From assembly GCA_902799685.1 (NCBI GenBank), contig CADCBO010000022.1:1-64000 (forward strand): a DNA stretch of 64,000 nt, read 5' to 3'. The position numbers were made by a program, and so were the translations under genes. Below the pieces are notes generated by a model. The model saw only the letters and a program-made list of their open reading frames with translations. It was not told where the DNA came from and did not search any database. This document shows positions 24,517 to 33,168 of this stretch, one piece after another. The number at the start of each line of letters is the position of its first letter. The stretch's first letter is position 1. The stretch is from an uncultured Bacteroidales bacterium (GTDB taxonomy: Bacteria; Bacteroidota; Bacteroidia; Bacteroidales; Bacteroidaceae).

Positions 24517-27500
24517 ATGAGTAACTCCGTCACTTCCGGCTGGCGCCGGTACAATATTTTCATATCATCCACCTTCAAGGATATGGATTATGAACGTGAT
24601 GTGATCAAGTTCCGAGTAATCCCAGCCTTGAACAGACGTTTCCGTGACCGGCGTGTGGAATTACAGGCTATAGACCTGAGACTGGGAGTCAACACATCCG
24701 ACATGACGGAGGAGGAGAGCGAACGCAAGGTTCTTTCTGTATGTACATCATGCATTGACAGCGCCAGGCCTTTCTTTATCGGCCTGATTGGCGAAAGATA
24801 TGGCTGGATACCACCTTTGGAACGCTGGAAAGAGTTCATGAACGTACTGTCTGATGAAGATAGACATATACTGTCAGAAACAGCAGGATGTTCCGTTACT
24901 GAGATGGAAATTGTATATGGAGCCCTATCACAAGAAAGTTTCGATTCATCACATGTACTGTTTTATATGCGTGATGAATCCTCTTATCTTGGTATGCCCC
25001 AAGAAATGCTCCCTGCTTTCCGCGATCAGGACCCGGAGCTTAAAAAGAAACTTGCCAACCTTAAATCACGGATAGAAATACTGTTCAGTAGGCACGGAGG
25101 CAAGGATGACAGATGCACGCCCTACCATATAAGTTGGGAGAACAACCATTTCTGCTCCGATGAATTTGAATCCATTGTCACGGAGCAGTTGGCCAGACAA
25201 ATCGAATTGGAGACCGCTCGTGAAGATGAAGAAGGCACTGTATCCTGGTGGGTAAAGGAAAAGGAACTTGAAGAATCCACGCTGTTGCGGTTGCTGACCG
25301 GGTCAGTTGAATTTGATCTGATTGACGCAGAAGAAAAGGAAGAGGAAAATGAGGATGAGGATGATGAAAGTTCAGACATTCTAATATGGTATATTCCAGG
25401 ATTCGGTGCCAGTACCCACATGGCCCAGGAGTACAGGGATTGGGATGTTTCCGAGAATTCAATACGACTGCTGGCAGTTTTCGGACTTTCAGAGTACAGC
25501 AATTCCATGCGTCCCGTAATAGCCCGATGGATTCACGAACTCGCCCAGGTATGCGGTGAAGACAATCTCCCCGATGACGAAAAACTCCTGGGCAAGATGC
25601 CTGAACCTGAATTATATGATCTTTTTGCCGGATTAGTTGAAACGGCACGCATCCAAGGCAAATACATATACATCTTCATGGATGATGTCGAGGCTCTGGA
25701 GATGACTGCCCCCAAGGATCTTTACATGCACTGGCTGGACAGGATAAAAGACGATGTCAATATCCAGATTAATCTGCAAGGTGACAGTGAAGCTATGAAG
25801 AAATTCCTGGAAGCACATTCCTATCTTACTATGAAAATGCCTCCACTTCTTGACCAGACCGATGCCGAGGATCTTATTTCCACTTATGAAAAGACATATT
25901 TCCTGGAACTTCCGTCACAAATAAGACAGCAAATGCTGGATGCTACCGACGGAAATAAATATCTGGCACCGATAAAGGTACACAACGTATTCCGTCTCTT
26001 CCAGTCGCTTTCGCAAGAGGACTTTGCCTCAATCCGCAGTAAGGAAGGAAGTCAGATTGATGCAATCAACAGCTATCTGGAGAATATCTGGGAGGATATG
26101 CCGGACTCTCCGTATGACCTGATGACATTCATGGTTAACAACATTCTGCAAAACCTTGGACTCGGAGAAAACTGGATAAATGCCATCTGGACGCTAAGTG
26201 CTGCACCCTCAGGCTTAAGGGAGCAGGATATCGCATATTTTGCAGGTGATGAATGGAGCGCAGTACAGTTCTACCGTGCAATAAATTTCCTGCAGGATTT
26301 CTTCTATGAAGATCCCGGAAATCACCTGTGGCGCGCAAAATACATCACTTTACCGGAAGACGGACTACAGAAACGCCAATCCAAAATATCAGAGTATATT
26401 CTCACTCTTGACAAAAGTGATTCTCTCCGTGAAACCATGGGCCTTTACTATGCTCTCAAAAGCGGAAATCCGTTACATTTTGAGTCATACATGACAGATG
26501 ACTACCTTCATAAAGTAATGATAGCAGACCAGATGCATTTCAAGGGTCCCCAGGTACGTCAACTTGCACGTGAGAAATACCTTGAGAGCAAGGAGTTCCG
26601 GAAATACTGTCTGGCACTTCCACCATCACAGCGGCTGCAGCTAATGATACAGATAAGAGTAGCTATAGCCGACCTGATGGAACAAGGGAATGCACTGTCA
26701 ACCCAAATGTCAGACTGGGTCAATGACATAGATGTGGAGCCTCTCTCCGGCGAGGATTTATTTGCTTATGCTTCATTTCTTTGTAACGATAAATCTTCTG
26801 TCAAAGACTTGGAGAAAGCTCTGAGTGTCGCCAGACGTAGCTATGCGTTGGGATATCCTGATGCAAAGAAAATGATGATGGCAATATCCGGTCGTCTGGT
26901 TTCATTTTATACAAAAAACGGCAGGAGAGCCAACGCGGAATCTCTGACAAAAGAGATGGCTGCAATGGATTTAACCACTGCAAAAGAACGCTTTGTCTCC
27001 ATACAGCCCCTACTGGCACAGGCAGGCGCAAAAGGTCTGCTGGTAAACAAGAAGAAAGCAAGGGAATCATTGGAACGTTATATCAAAGAGTATTATGCCA
27101 TACTTGATTCTATGGAACCTACCAATGAAAACCTTTATGCCTGTTTCAATTACTCTTTACAGATAATAAACGTATTTGAGATTCTTGTATCCAATAAGGA
27201 GTACGAAAGAACTCTTAAGGAAATCATACGCTATATGCCGACAATGGAGTTGTTTTACAATCTGGATTCCAGGTTTTTTGATAAGCCGGCAACACTCCAG
27301 CTGTTCGTCTTATACCACTTCTATTTCTGGATTACCACCATCAGTCTGTTTGGAATAGACAACAATGCAGACTTTGAAGAAATGCTTGAGAGTGAAAATC
27401 CTGTTCACAAAATGTACGTATATATCAGTTTTGGACTATTTCAAGGACTCTCACGCTTAAGAGACCTGGATCCTGACAATTCAATTATTGATATCGTCCG

Positions 27501-27630
27501 TACAAGAATCTACGCCATGCCTCCATGGCAAGTAATAATGGAGAATTTAGGCCTTAAGAACACAGGCCTTGATAAAATTGACAAACTGATAATGGAACAA
27601 TATAAACTATATGCTTCGAAGAAAAATTGA
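24517..27630 (+). CDS. DUF4062 plus STAND-like protein with an eroded P-loop
   Basis: 1037 residues. The N-terminus YNIFISSTFKDMDYERDVI with LGVNTSDMTEEESERKVLSVC and FIGLIGERYGWIPP is the DUF4062 domain found at the start of NPHP3/TEP1-like STAND proteins. A STAND NTPase-like region follows: where a P-loop should be (residues about 290-302) the sequence is WYIPGFGASTHMAQEY, lacking the Lys-Ser/Thr pair. A Walker B-like IYIFMDDVEALE stands near residue 384, and GLREQDIAYFAG is a winged-helix-like piece. The last 400 residues are helical and repeat-like. It is probably a sensor or scaffold that no longer hydrolyses NTP. Its stop lies 20 bases inside the next gene. Confidence 0.8.
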   Translation: MSNSVTSGWRRYNIFISSTFKDMDYERDVIKFRVIPALNRRFRDRRVELQAIDLRLGVNTSDMTEEESERKVLSVCTSCIDSARPFFIGLIGERYGWIPPLERWKEFMNVLSDEDRHILSETAGCSVTEMEIVYGALSQESFDSSHVLFYMRDESSYLGMPQEMLPAFRDQDPELKKKLANLKSRIEILFSRHGGKDDRCTPYHISWENNHFCSDEFESIVTEQLARQIELETAREDEEGTVSWWVKEKELEESTLLRLLTGSVEFDLIDAEEKEEENEDEDDESSDILIWYIPGFGASTHMAQEYRDWDVSENSIRLLAVFGLSEYSNSMRPVIARWIHELAQVCGEDNLPDDEKLLGKMPEPELYDLFAGLVETARIQGKYIYIFMDDVEALEMTAPKDLYMHWLDRIKDDVNIQINLQGDSEAMKKFLEAHSYLTMKMPPLLDQTDAEDLISTYEKTYFLELPSQIRQQMLDATDGNKYLAPIKVHNVFRLFQSLSQEDFASIRSKEGSQIDAINSYLENIWEDMPDSPYDLMTFMVNNILQNLGLGENWINAIWTLSAAPSGLREQDIAYFAGDEWSAVQFYRAINFLQDFFYEDPGNHLWRAKYITLPEDGLQKRQSKISEYILTLDKSDSLRETMGLYYALKSGNPLHFESYMTDDYLHKVMIADQMHFKGPQVRQLAREKYLESKEFRKYCLALPPSQRLQLMIQIRVAIADLMEQGNALSTQMSDWVNDIDVEPLSGEDLFAYASFLCNDKSSVKDLEKALSVARRSYALGYPDAKKMMMAISGRLVSFYTKNGRRANAESLTKEMAAMDLTTAKERFVSIQPLLAQAGAKGLLVNKKKARESLERYIKEYYAILDSMEPTNENLYACFNYSLQIINVFEILVSNKEYERTLKEIIRYMPTMELFYNLDSRFFDKPATLQLFVLYHFYFWITTISLFGIDNNADFEEMLESENPVHKMYVYISFGLFQGLSRLRDLDPDNSIIDIVRTRIYAMPPWQVIMENLGLKNTGLDKIDKLIMEQYKLYASKKN

Positions 27631-29455
27631 CCGCATTCTATCCGAAGGAGAGGGCAAGCAACTGTTATGGCTCACAGTGCTGGTACTGGCTTTGTTCATA
27701 ATTTTCTGCCTTTTAGGCAGAATCTGGGGACTTGACTGGACGGATATCCTTACACTGTATCTGGATCCGGGCAACTTCCCCATTGACCACAGGGCAAATG
27801 ACTATTTCAGCCTGATTGTCACACTGTGCGGCATACTGATTCTTTCGGCTCTTTTGGTCTCGGTATTCTCAAACGTGTTCACAAACATTTCCGAAGCCTA
27901 TCGCAAAGGTGAGAGACGCTACCGTTTCAACGGACACGTGCTGATTCTGGGCGGAAGCCGTATGCTCTCGGATATGCTTAAACAGATGCAACATCAAGGT
28001 GAATATGAAGGAAAGGACATTGTGATAATGACTTGCTGTGATGTGGAAACTCTCAGGGAACGCATAGAAACGATGCTTGATGACAAACGGTTCTGCAATC
28101 GTATTACATGGTATCGTGGGGAAAGAGACAACGAAGAGTTTCTGTCAGGTGCACGTATAGGAACTGCTGCTGCCATTTACCTGATAGGCGAAGACTGTGA
28201 ACAGGCCCATGACGCAACCAATATCAAGACATTGGACCTGCTGGAAAAACTATGCGGCAACTCAGGACCCGCAATCCCCTGTTTCATTACCTTGGATGAG
28301 CAAACCACCATGGACGTGTTTCATTATTTGCCCAAAACGTCACATTCACGTCTTAGGACCGAACTTATCCGCACAAGTGATTATGTGGTAGAGCAGTTGT
28401 TGGTTTACACGGATTTCATCCCCATTCCCAAGAAAGAACAGTATCTGCATCTGGTCATTGCTGGAAACACCTCAATCTCGCACTCTTTTGCAACTGTAGC
28501 TTCACAGATCTGTCATTTTCCTGATTATGCGGTAAACGGCAAAAGGACAATTATCACTTTTGTCGGGACAGACATGAAGAATCAGATGGACAAATTCGTT
28601 GCCAACCACCAGAGTCTGTTTCAACTCTCACATTATCACTACGTAACACCCGAAGGCCGTGTCAGCCATGTTCCTGACAAATCCTACGGTGATTTTCTGG
28701 ATGTAGAATGGGAATTCGTTGAAAGCTCCATAGAATCACCTTTCGTACGTTATGAACTTTGCCGCTGGATAAATGATTCAGGGCAGACACTGGCTATTGC
28801 AATCTGTAATCAGGAACCGGCAGAAAACCTGAAAGTTGCTTTACATCTTCCGGAAGAGGTCTATGCAGCAAAGGTTCCTGTTGCCGTTTATCAGCAGGAA
28901 CACGGACAGCTGATGGAGAAAGCCATTGCCTCCGGGATGTACGGAGGTATAGTCTGCTTCGGTGAAGCCACAGAAAGCAACGATGCTCTTCTGTTACGCC
29001 GCAGCCTCCGTGGTAAACGCGTGAACTATCTATATGATCAAGCCTATGGTACTCCACCTGCACCTTCGGTAGACCATGCCTGGGCCTCTATCTCATTTGC
29101 ACACCAGCTTTCAAGCATCGCCAGTGCCAATTCCATTCCTATAAAACTCAGAAGTTTTGGCCTTGAAGCCACCAAAGCATCTGTCGATACCCTGGATTCC
29201 GGTACACTGGATTCACTGTCTGAGGTTGAACACCGGCGTTGGATGTCCTCAATCCTTTTGATGGGATATAGAGCCGCTCCTAAGGCTGAAAGAGCTGAAC
29301 GCAGCCGTTTCAAAGAACTAAAGACCAAGTATTTCATCCACTTGGATATTGCACCCTACCAAGAGATAGGAAGCGAAGCCGAAAAAGACTTAATCATTGT
29401 AAAAAACATTCCATATATAATCAAAGAAGAAACTTATGAAACATTTGAATCCTGA
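27611..29455 (+). CDS. CASTOR/POLLUX-like channel or RCK membrane protein
   Basis: 614 residues. Two hydrophobic segments (LLWLTVLVLALFIIFCLLGRI and YFSLIVTLCGILILSALLVSVFSNVF) flank a short loop with LYLDPGNF. The loop and the following AYRKGERRYRFNGHVLILGGSRM match the pattern of CASTOR/POLLUX ion channels, whose pore loop contains a conserved DxG/DPG and is followed by an RCK (TrkA-N) Rossmann domain. Two RCK-like halves are visible (HVLILGGSRMLSDMLKQM; HLVIAGNTSISHSFATVA). RCK domains gate by binding ions or nucleotides. Unlike single-gene potassium channels, it sits in a kinase/AAA+ operon, where a membrane effector or stress sensor is a reasonable guess. It overlaps both neighbours by 20 bases. 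Confidence 0.75.
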   Translation: MLRRKIDRILSEGEGKQLLWLTVLVLALFIIFCLLGRIWGLDWTDILTLYLDPGNFPIDHRANDYFSLIVTLCGILILSALLVSVFSNVFTNISEAYRKGERRYRFNGHVLILGGSRMLSDMLKQMQHQGEYEGKDIVIMTCCDVETLRERIETMLDDKRFCNRITWYRGERDNEEFLSGARIGTAAAIYLIGEDCEQAHDATNIKTLDLLEKLCGNSGPAIPCFITLDEQTTMDVFHYLPKTSHSRLRTELIRTSDYVVEQLLVYTDFIPIPKKEQYLHLVIAGNTSISHSFATVASQICHFPDYAVNGKRTIITFVGTDMKNQMDKFVANHQSLFQLSHYHYVTPEGRVSHVPDKSYGDFLDVEWEFVESSIESPFVRYELCRWINDSGQTLAIAICNQEPAENLKVALHLPEEVYAAKVPVAVYQQEHGQLMEKAIASGMYGGIVCFGEATESNDALLLRRSLRGKRVNYLYDQAYGTPPAPSVDHAWASISFAHQLSSIASANSIPIKLRSFGLEATKASVDTLDSGTLDSLSEVEHRRWMSSILLMGYRAAPKAERAERSRFKELKTKYFIHLDIAPYQEIGSEAEKDLIIVKNIPYIIKEETYETFES

Positions 29456-30647
29456 ATTAGGACTGGAAAAAGAACTGGGCAGTCAGATTTACACCGCATT
29501 ACAGGGTGATGTAGTAAGATTTATCCTCAAGAACGCCAATCAGTCACCTGTAGAGGATTATTGGCGCAATCACATGGAAGGTCACTGTATGAAAGTGGAC
29601 AAAAACATACTTGGCAACTTCTACAATCTGTGTCATGAGGTCAAGGAGAAACTTGGATTCAAGGAAGCCGTAGATTTTTATGTCACCGGCGATTCCGCCA
29701 TCAACGCATTCTCTGTAGCCTCCGAAAAAGAAGAGCATCCCAACATTGTAAATGTCAACTCGGAACTGTTCAACCTTATGAGTGAAGATGAGTTGAGGTT
29801 TGTAATCGGACACGAGCTGGGACATCTTATCAACCGGGATTACAGACTGAAAAGGCTTATATATTTCGTATATCCTCCACAGGTATCCAATCTGCCCGTA
29901 ACCCTACAGTTCAAGGTTCATCTTCATGATAATCTGGCCGAACTCGTAGCCGACCGTTACGGTTACCTGGCATGTGAGAACCTGGATGCATGCGTAACAG
30001 CATTCTTCAAGATGGCTTCAGGTCTGGATCTCGAAAAGATGCATGTTAAAATAGACGACCTGCTGGCAGATAACATCAAACATCTTGATTATTTCCTCAA
30101 TGGTGGTGGAATGAGCCAATATGACCATCCCGTGAATCCCATTCGTATTCAGGCTATTAATTTGTATGCTAATGCAAAAAGCCAGGAGGAATTGGACAGC
30201 AAGATGTCAGAACTGATTCAGATATTGCTGAAAGTTGGCGACAATCCCTTAAACGAACCGATGTCTGTATTCATGGCAACTGCCGGACTCATAGCAGCTA
30301 ACATTGACGGCAAAGTAACAAAAGAAGAGATTGACCACATAATCCAGAACCTGTCAAACAGCAATATCTTCCCAAAACAATTCCTTGAGACGATAATGAA
30401 GAGTGACGTGAACAAACTGTTCAACGCATCAATAACACGAATACTTGAATTGAATTCAGATCTCAAGAACAACCTGCTTGAGTATTTCATCAGTGTCGTA
30501 TTGGCCGACAAAGACATTTCGGAACAAGAAGTTAATTTCATATACAGTATAGGACAGAATCTGGGTTTCAATATTCAGGAGATATCAATGATATTTGCCA
30601 ATATGGTCCAGAGGAGTTTTGTTCCTAGCCTGGATGCAATATCCTGA
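29436..30647 (+). CDS. M48-like metallopeptidase with C-terminal TerB-like domain
   Basis: 403 residues with no clear signal or membrane segment, unlike HtpX. The zinc motif is HELGH (126-130) in FVIGHELGHLINRDYRLKR. The third ligand is probably the glutamate of NLAELVADRYGYLACENLD. From about residue 270 the chain is helical and carries two TerB-like acidic turns (AANIDGKVTKEEIDHII and LADKDISEQEVNFIYSIG). It is the last member of the operon before the NikR-like gene, which begins five bases after its stop. Substrate unknown; proteolytic output controlled by the upstream kinase/AAA+ parts is an inference. Confidence 0.85.
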   Translation: MKHLNPELGLEKELGSQIYTALQGDVVRFILKNANQSPVEDYWRNHMEGHCMKVDKNILGNFYNLCHEVKEKLGFKEAVDFYVTGDSAINAFSVASEKEEHPNIVNVNSELFNLMSEDELRFVIGHELGHLINRDYRLKRLIYFVYPPQVSNLPVTLQFKVHLHDNLAELVADRYGYLACENLDACVTAFFKMASGLDLEKMHVKIDDLLADNIKHLDYFLNGGGMSQYDHPVNPIRIQAINLYANAKSQEELDSKMSELIQILLKVGDNPLNEPMSVFMATAGLIAANIDGKVTKEEIDHIIQNLSNSNIFPKQFLETIMKSDVNKLFNASITRILELNSDLKNNLLEYFISVVLADKDISEQEVNFIYSIGQNLGFNIQEISMIFANMVQRSFVPSLDAIS

Positions 30648-30652
30648 TTAAA

Positions 30653-31054
30653 ATGGCATTAAGAAGATTCGGAGTATCATTGGAGGACGAGCTGCTTGAG
30701 CAACTTGACTCTTTAGTAAAGGAGGATGGCTACGCCAACCGCTCACAAGCCATACGTTTCCTTATAGAGAAGAACCTGGCTGAGAAGAAATGGCAGTGCA
30801 ACCACATAGTGGCCGGCACCATATTCATAATCTATGACCAGCAGCGGACCGATATAGCAGCACATATCTCAGATATCCAGATCCGACACCAAAGGCAGGT
30901 GCTCTCATCGTCACAGCACTACATAAATGAGGGCACCTGTCTGCATGTGTGCACCGTAATGGGCGAGGCCCGCCTGCTTACCGCTCTGGCCGATGAGATG
31001 ACCTCAATCAGGGGCATCCGACATGGCAAACTCCTTATGAGCCGGGCCGATTAA
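30653..31054 (+). CDS. NikR-like ribbon-helix-helix regulator with an altered metal site
   Basis: 133 residues. The N-terminal ribbon-helix-helix (RRFGVSLEDELLEQLDSLVKEDGYANRSQAIRFLIE) and the ACT-like C-terminal domain align without gaps to E. coli NikR. The high-affinity nickel ligands of E. coli are His76, His87, His89 and Cys95. In this alignment they are Ile, Gln, Tyr and Cys (segment IQIRHQRQVLSSSQHYINEG then TC), so only the cysteine remains. A histidine is present two positions after His76 and one after His87. It may sense another metal or ligand. It follows the M48 gene by five bases and precedes a TonB receptor, its probable target. Confidence 0.88.
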   Translation: MALRRFGVSLEDELLEQLDSLVKEDGYANRSQAIRFLIEKNLAEKKWQCNHIVAGTIFIIYDQQRTDIAAHISDIQIRHQRQVLSSSQHYINEGTCLHVCTVMGEARLLTALADEMTSIRGIRHGKLLMSRAD

Positions 31055-31070
31055 ATAATTGTGCTACGAT

Positions 31071-31101
31071 TTTGCAATTTCGTGACACCGGTGTATTTTT
31101 G
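31071..31101 (+). promoter_or_regulatory. TonB receptor promoter with palindromic operator
   Basis: TTTG (31071-31074), 19 bases, then TATTTTTG (31094-31101): an ideal Bacteroidetes promoter. The perfect palindrome ACACCGGTGT (31085-31094) fills the spacer and touches the -7 box, a position where bound protein would block transcription. Confidence 0.75.
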
Positions 31102-31127
31102 CAGACAACAAACCAACCATATCTGTA

Positions 31128-33053
31128 ATGAAACACCTCACATTGATTCTCGCAGCAGCGGCCATGACATTCAGTGCCGCTCATGCAACTGAAATTCCAG
31201 ACACTCTACAGGAAGTTGTAATAACCGGCACACGTGCAGCAACCGATGTACGCCAACTGTCACAGACCGTGAATGTGATAGACCGCACAGCAATTGAGGA
31301 GACCAACCGGGCATCACTCCTGCCCCTTCTTACCGAGCAGGTTCCGGGTCTGTTCATCACTCAGCGCGGATATGCCGGCTACGGTGTATCAAACGGAGCT
31401 GCCGGAGCCATATCCATGCGTGGCCTGAACGGAGGTTCATCGCAGGTATTGGTCCTTATAGACGGACACCCAAACTATGCAGGCATATACGGTCATCCCA
31501 TTGCAGACTCTTACCAGTCACTTATGACAGAAAGGGTTGAGGTTTTGCGCGGTCCGGCATCACTTCTATACGGTTCAAAAGCCATGGGAGGCGTAATCAA
31601 TATTGTAACAAAAAAACAGCAGGACGGCACTCACGGTCAGTTTCATGCCGGCTACGGCTCATTCAACACAGTTGAGACGGAATTCTCAGCAAATACCCGC
31701 CAGGGTAAAATGAGTGCAACGGCAAGCGGCTCATACAACCGTTCTGACGGACATCGTGAGAATCTGAACTTTGAACAGTTCGGCGGTTACGCAAAACTGG
31801 GTTATGATATCTCCAGAAACTGGGATGCATCTGCCAACGTAGATATCACACGCTTCAAGGCATCATATCCAGGTCCTGAAAACGACCCAATGACTGATGC
31901 GGACCAGGATATCACACGCGGAACCACAGCTCTGTTCATTGAAAACAACTACGACTGCACATCGGGAGCCGTAAGCGTATTCTACAGTTGGGGAGACCAC
32001 TGGATCAACGATGGATATAAGACACCAAACCCAGCAAGAACATATCAGAGCAAAAATGATACTCTACCCAAACCGTTCCGTTTCACATCTTATGATGAGA
32101 TGATGGGAGCATCCGCATGGCAAAGCCTGAACATTTTTGAAGGTAATCGTATTACGTTAGGCGTTGACTATTATCATTACGGCGGCACGGTCTACAACGA
32201 CTCTACTGAGAGTCGTCCAAGAGAACTTCAGATTGACAAGCGTCTGGATGAACTGGCCGGCTATATTGAAGTACGTCAGATGATTGGATCCTGGCTTACC
32301 CTGAATGCAGGTGTACGTGCAGACCACAATTTCACAAGCGGCACGGAGTTTGTTCCTCAGTTCGGCGCAGCTTTCCACCTCCCGGCAAATGCCGAGGTTA
32401 AGCTCTCTGCCGCAAGAGGTTTCCGCTACCCGTTCCTGAGGGAGATGTATATGTATCCTCCTCAGAATGCTGATCTTGAAGCCGAATCTCTCTGGAACTA
32501 CGAACTGGCATTCTCACAGAGTCTCATGCAAGGCCATCTGAACTATGGAATCAACCTTTTCCATATAGATGCTGACAACATTATACTTCAGACTGGTCTT
32601 TTAAATCCGGACGGCACTCCGATGTTAATGCCAAACGGAAGGCAGAGACAGAAGAATCTTAACAGCGGCGAACTCAAGAACACTGGCGTGGAGGTTGAGG
32701 CATCATACCTGATTTCAAAGTCATTCGCAGCAAACTGCAACTACAGCTATCTTAAGATGGAGACTCCGGTTGTGGGAGCACCAGAGCATAAGGCTTATCT
32801 GGGCGGCTCGTACACCAGCAACGGCTGGCATGCCAGCACCGGTCTGCAGTACGTGAACGGCCTCTACTCGGCTGTGGGTCCCGATGTTAAGGAGGACTTC
32901 CTGCTCTGGAACGCCCGCGTATCATATAAGCTGTCCGATATGCTCCAGCTTTGGGTAAACGGTGACAACCTGCTCAACACCAAGTATCAGATCAATGCAG
33001 GTTACCCCATGCCCGGCATAGCATTCATGGGCGGTATCAACCTGTCATTCTGA
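31128..33053 (+). CDS. TonB-dependent outer membrane receptor (BtuB/siderophore class)
   Basis: 641 residues with a signal peptide (about 1-20, ending SAAHA). Mature N-terminus EIPDTLQEVVITGTR resembles a TonB box. The plug domain holds VPGLFITQRG, ISMRGLNGGSSQVLVLIDG and VEVLRGPASLLYGSKAMGGVINIVTKK. A 22-strand type barrel ends in GGINLSF with the terminal phenylalanine. There is no carboxypeptidase-like N-terminal extension and no SusD gene, so it belongs with vitamin, metal and siderophore receptors rather than glycan receptors. The adjacent NikR-like gene suggests a metal complex. Cobalamin is an alternative because of size and the cobalamin genes elsewhere in the window. Confidence 0.92.
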   Translation: MKHLTLILAAAAMTFSAAHATEIPDTLQEVVITGTRAATDVRQLSQTVNVIDRTAIEETNRASLLPLLTEQVPGLFITQRGYAGYGVSNGAAGAISMRGLNGGSSQVLVLIDGHPNYAGIYGHPIADSYQSLMTERVEVLRGPASLLYGSKAMGGVINIVTKKQQDGTHGQFHAGYGSFNTVETEFSANTRQGKMSATASGSYNRSDGHRENLNFEQFGGYAKLGYDISRNWDASANVDITRFKASYPGPENDPMTDADQDITRGTTALFIENNYDCTSGAVSVFYSWGDHWINDGYKTPNPARTYQSKNDTLPKPFRFTSYDEMMGASAWQSLNIFEGNRITLGVDYYHYGGTVYNDSTESRPRELQIDKRLDELAGYIEVRQMIGSWLTLNAGVRADHNFTSGTEFVPQFGAAFHLPANAEVKLSAARGFRYPFLREMYMYPPQNADLEAESLWNYELAFSQSLMQGHLNYGINLFHIDADNIILQTGLLNPDGTPMLMPNGRQRQKNLNSGELKNTGVEVEASYLISKSFAANCNYSYLKMETPVVGAPEHKAYLGGSYTSNGWHASTGLQYVNGLYSAVGPDVKEDFLLWNARVSYKLSDMLQLWVNGDNLLNTKYQINAGYPMPGIAFMGGINLSF

Positions 33054-33060
33054 TATAGAG

Positions 33061-33145
33061 TGTCAAAAAATTAGACGATTTTAGGCCAAAAAAGACGATT
33101 CAGCATTAAAAACTTGTATTAAGGCAAGGGGGAGCGGTACTTTTG
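33061..33145 (+). promoter_or_regulatory. Regulon promoter A (TolC operon) with conserved upstream motif
   Basis: TGTCAAAAAATTAGAC begins at 33061, followed by GATTTT and a second half-site GACGATTC. TTG lies exactly 53 bases after the motif start (33114-33116), and TACTTTTG (33138-33145) follows after 21 bases. The same motif, distances and promoter elements recur at 44273-44357, 46940-47024 and 52871-52955. Confidence 0.85.
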
Positions 33146-33168
33146 AGCTGTCAATAAAACAATGTAGT

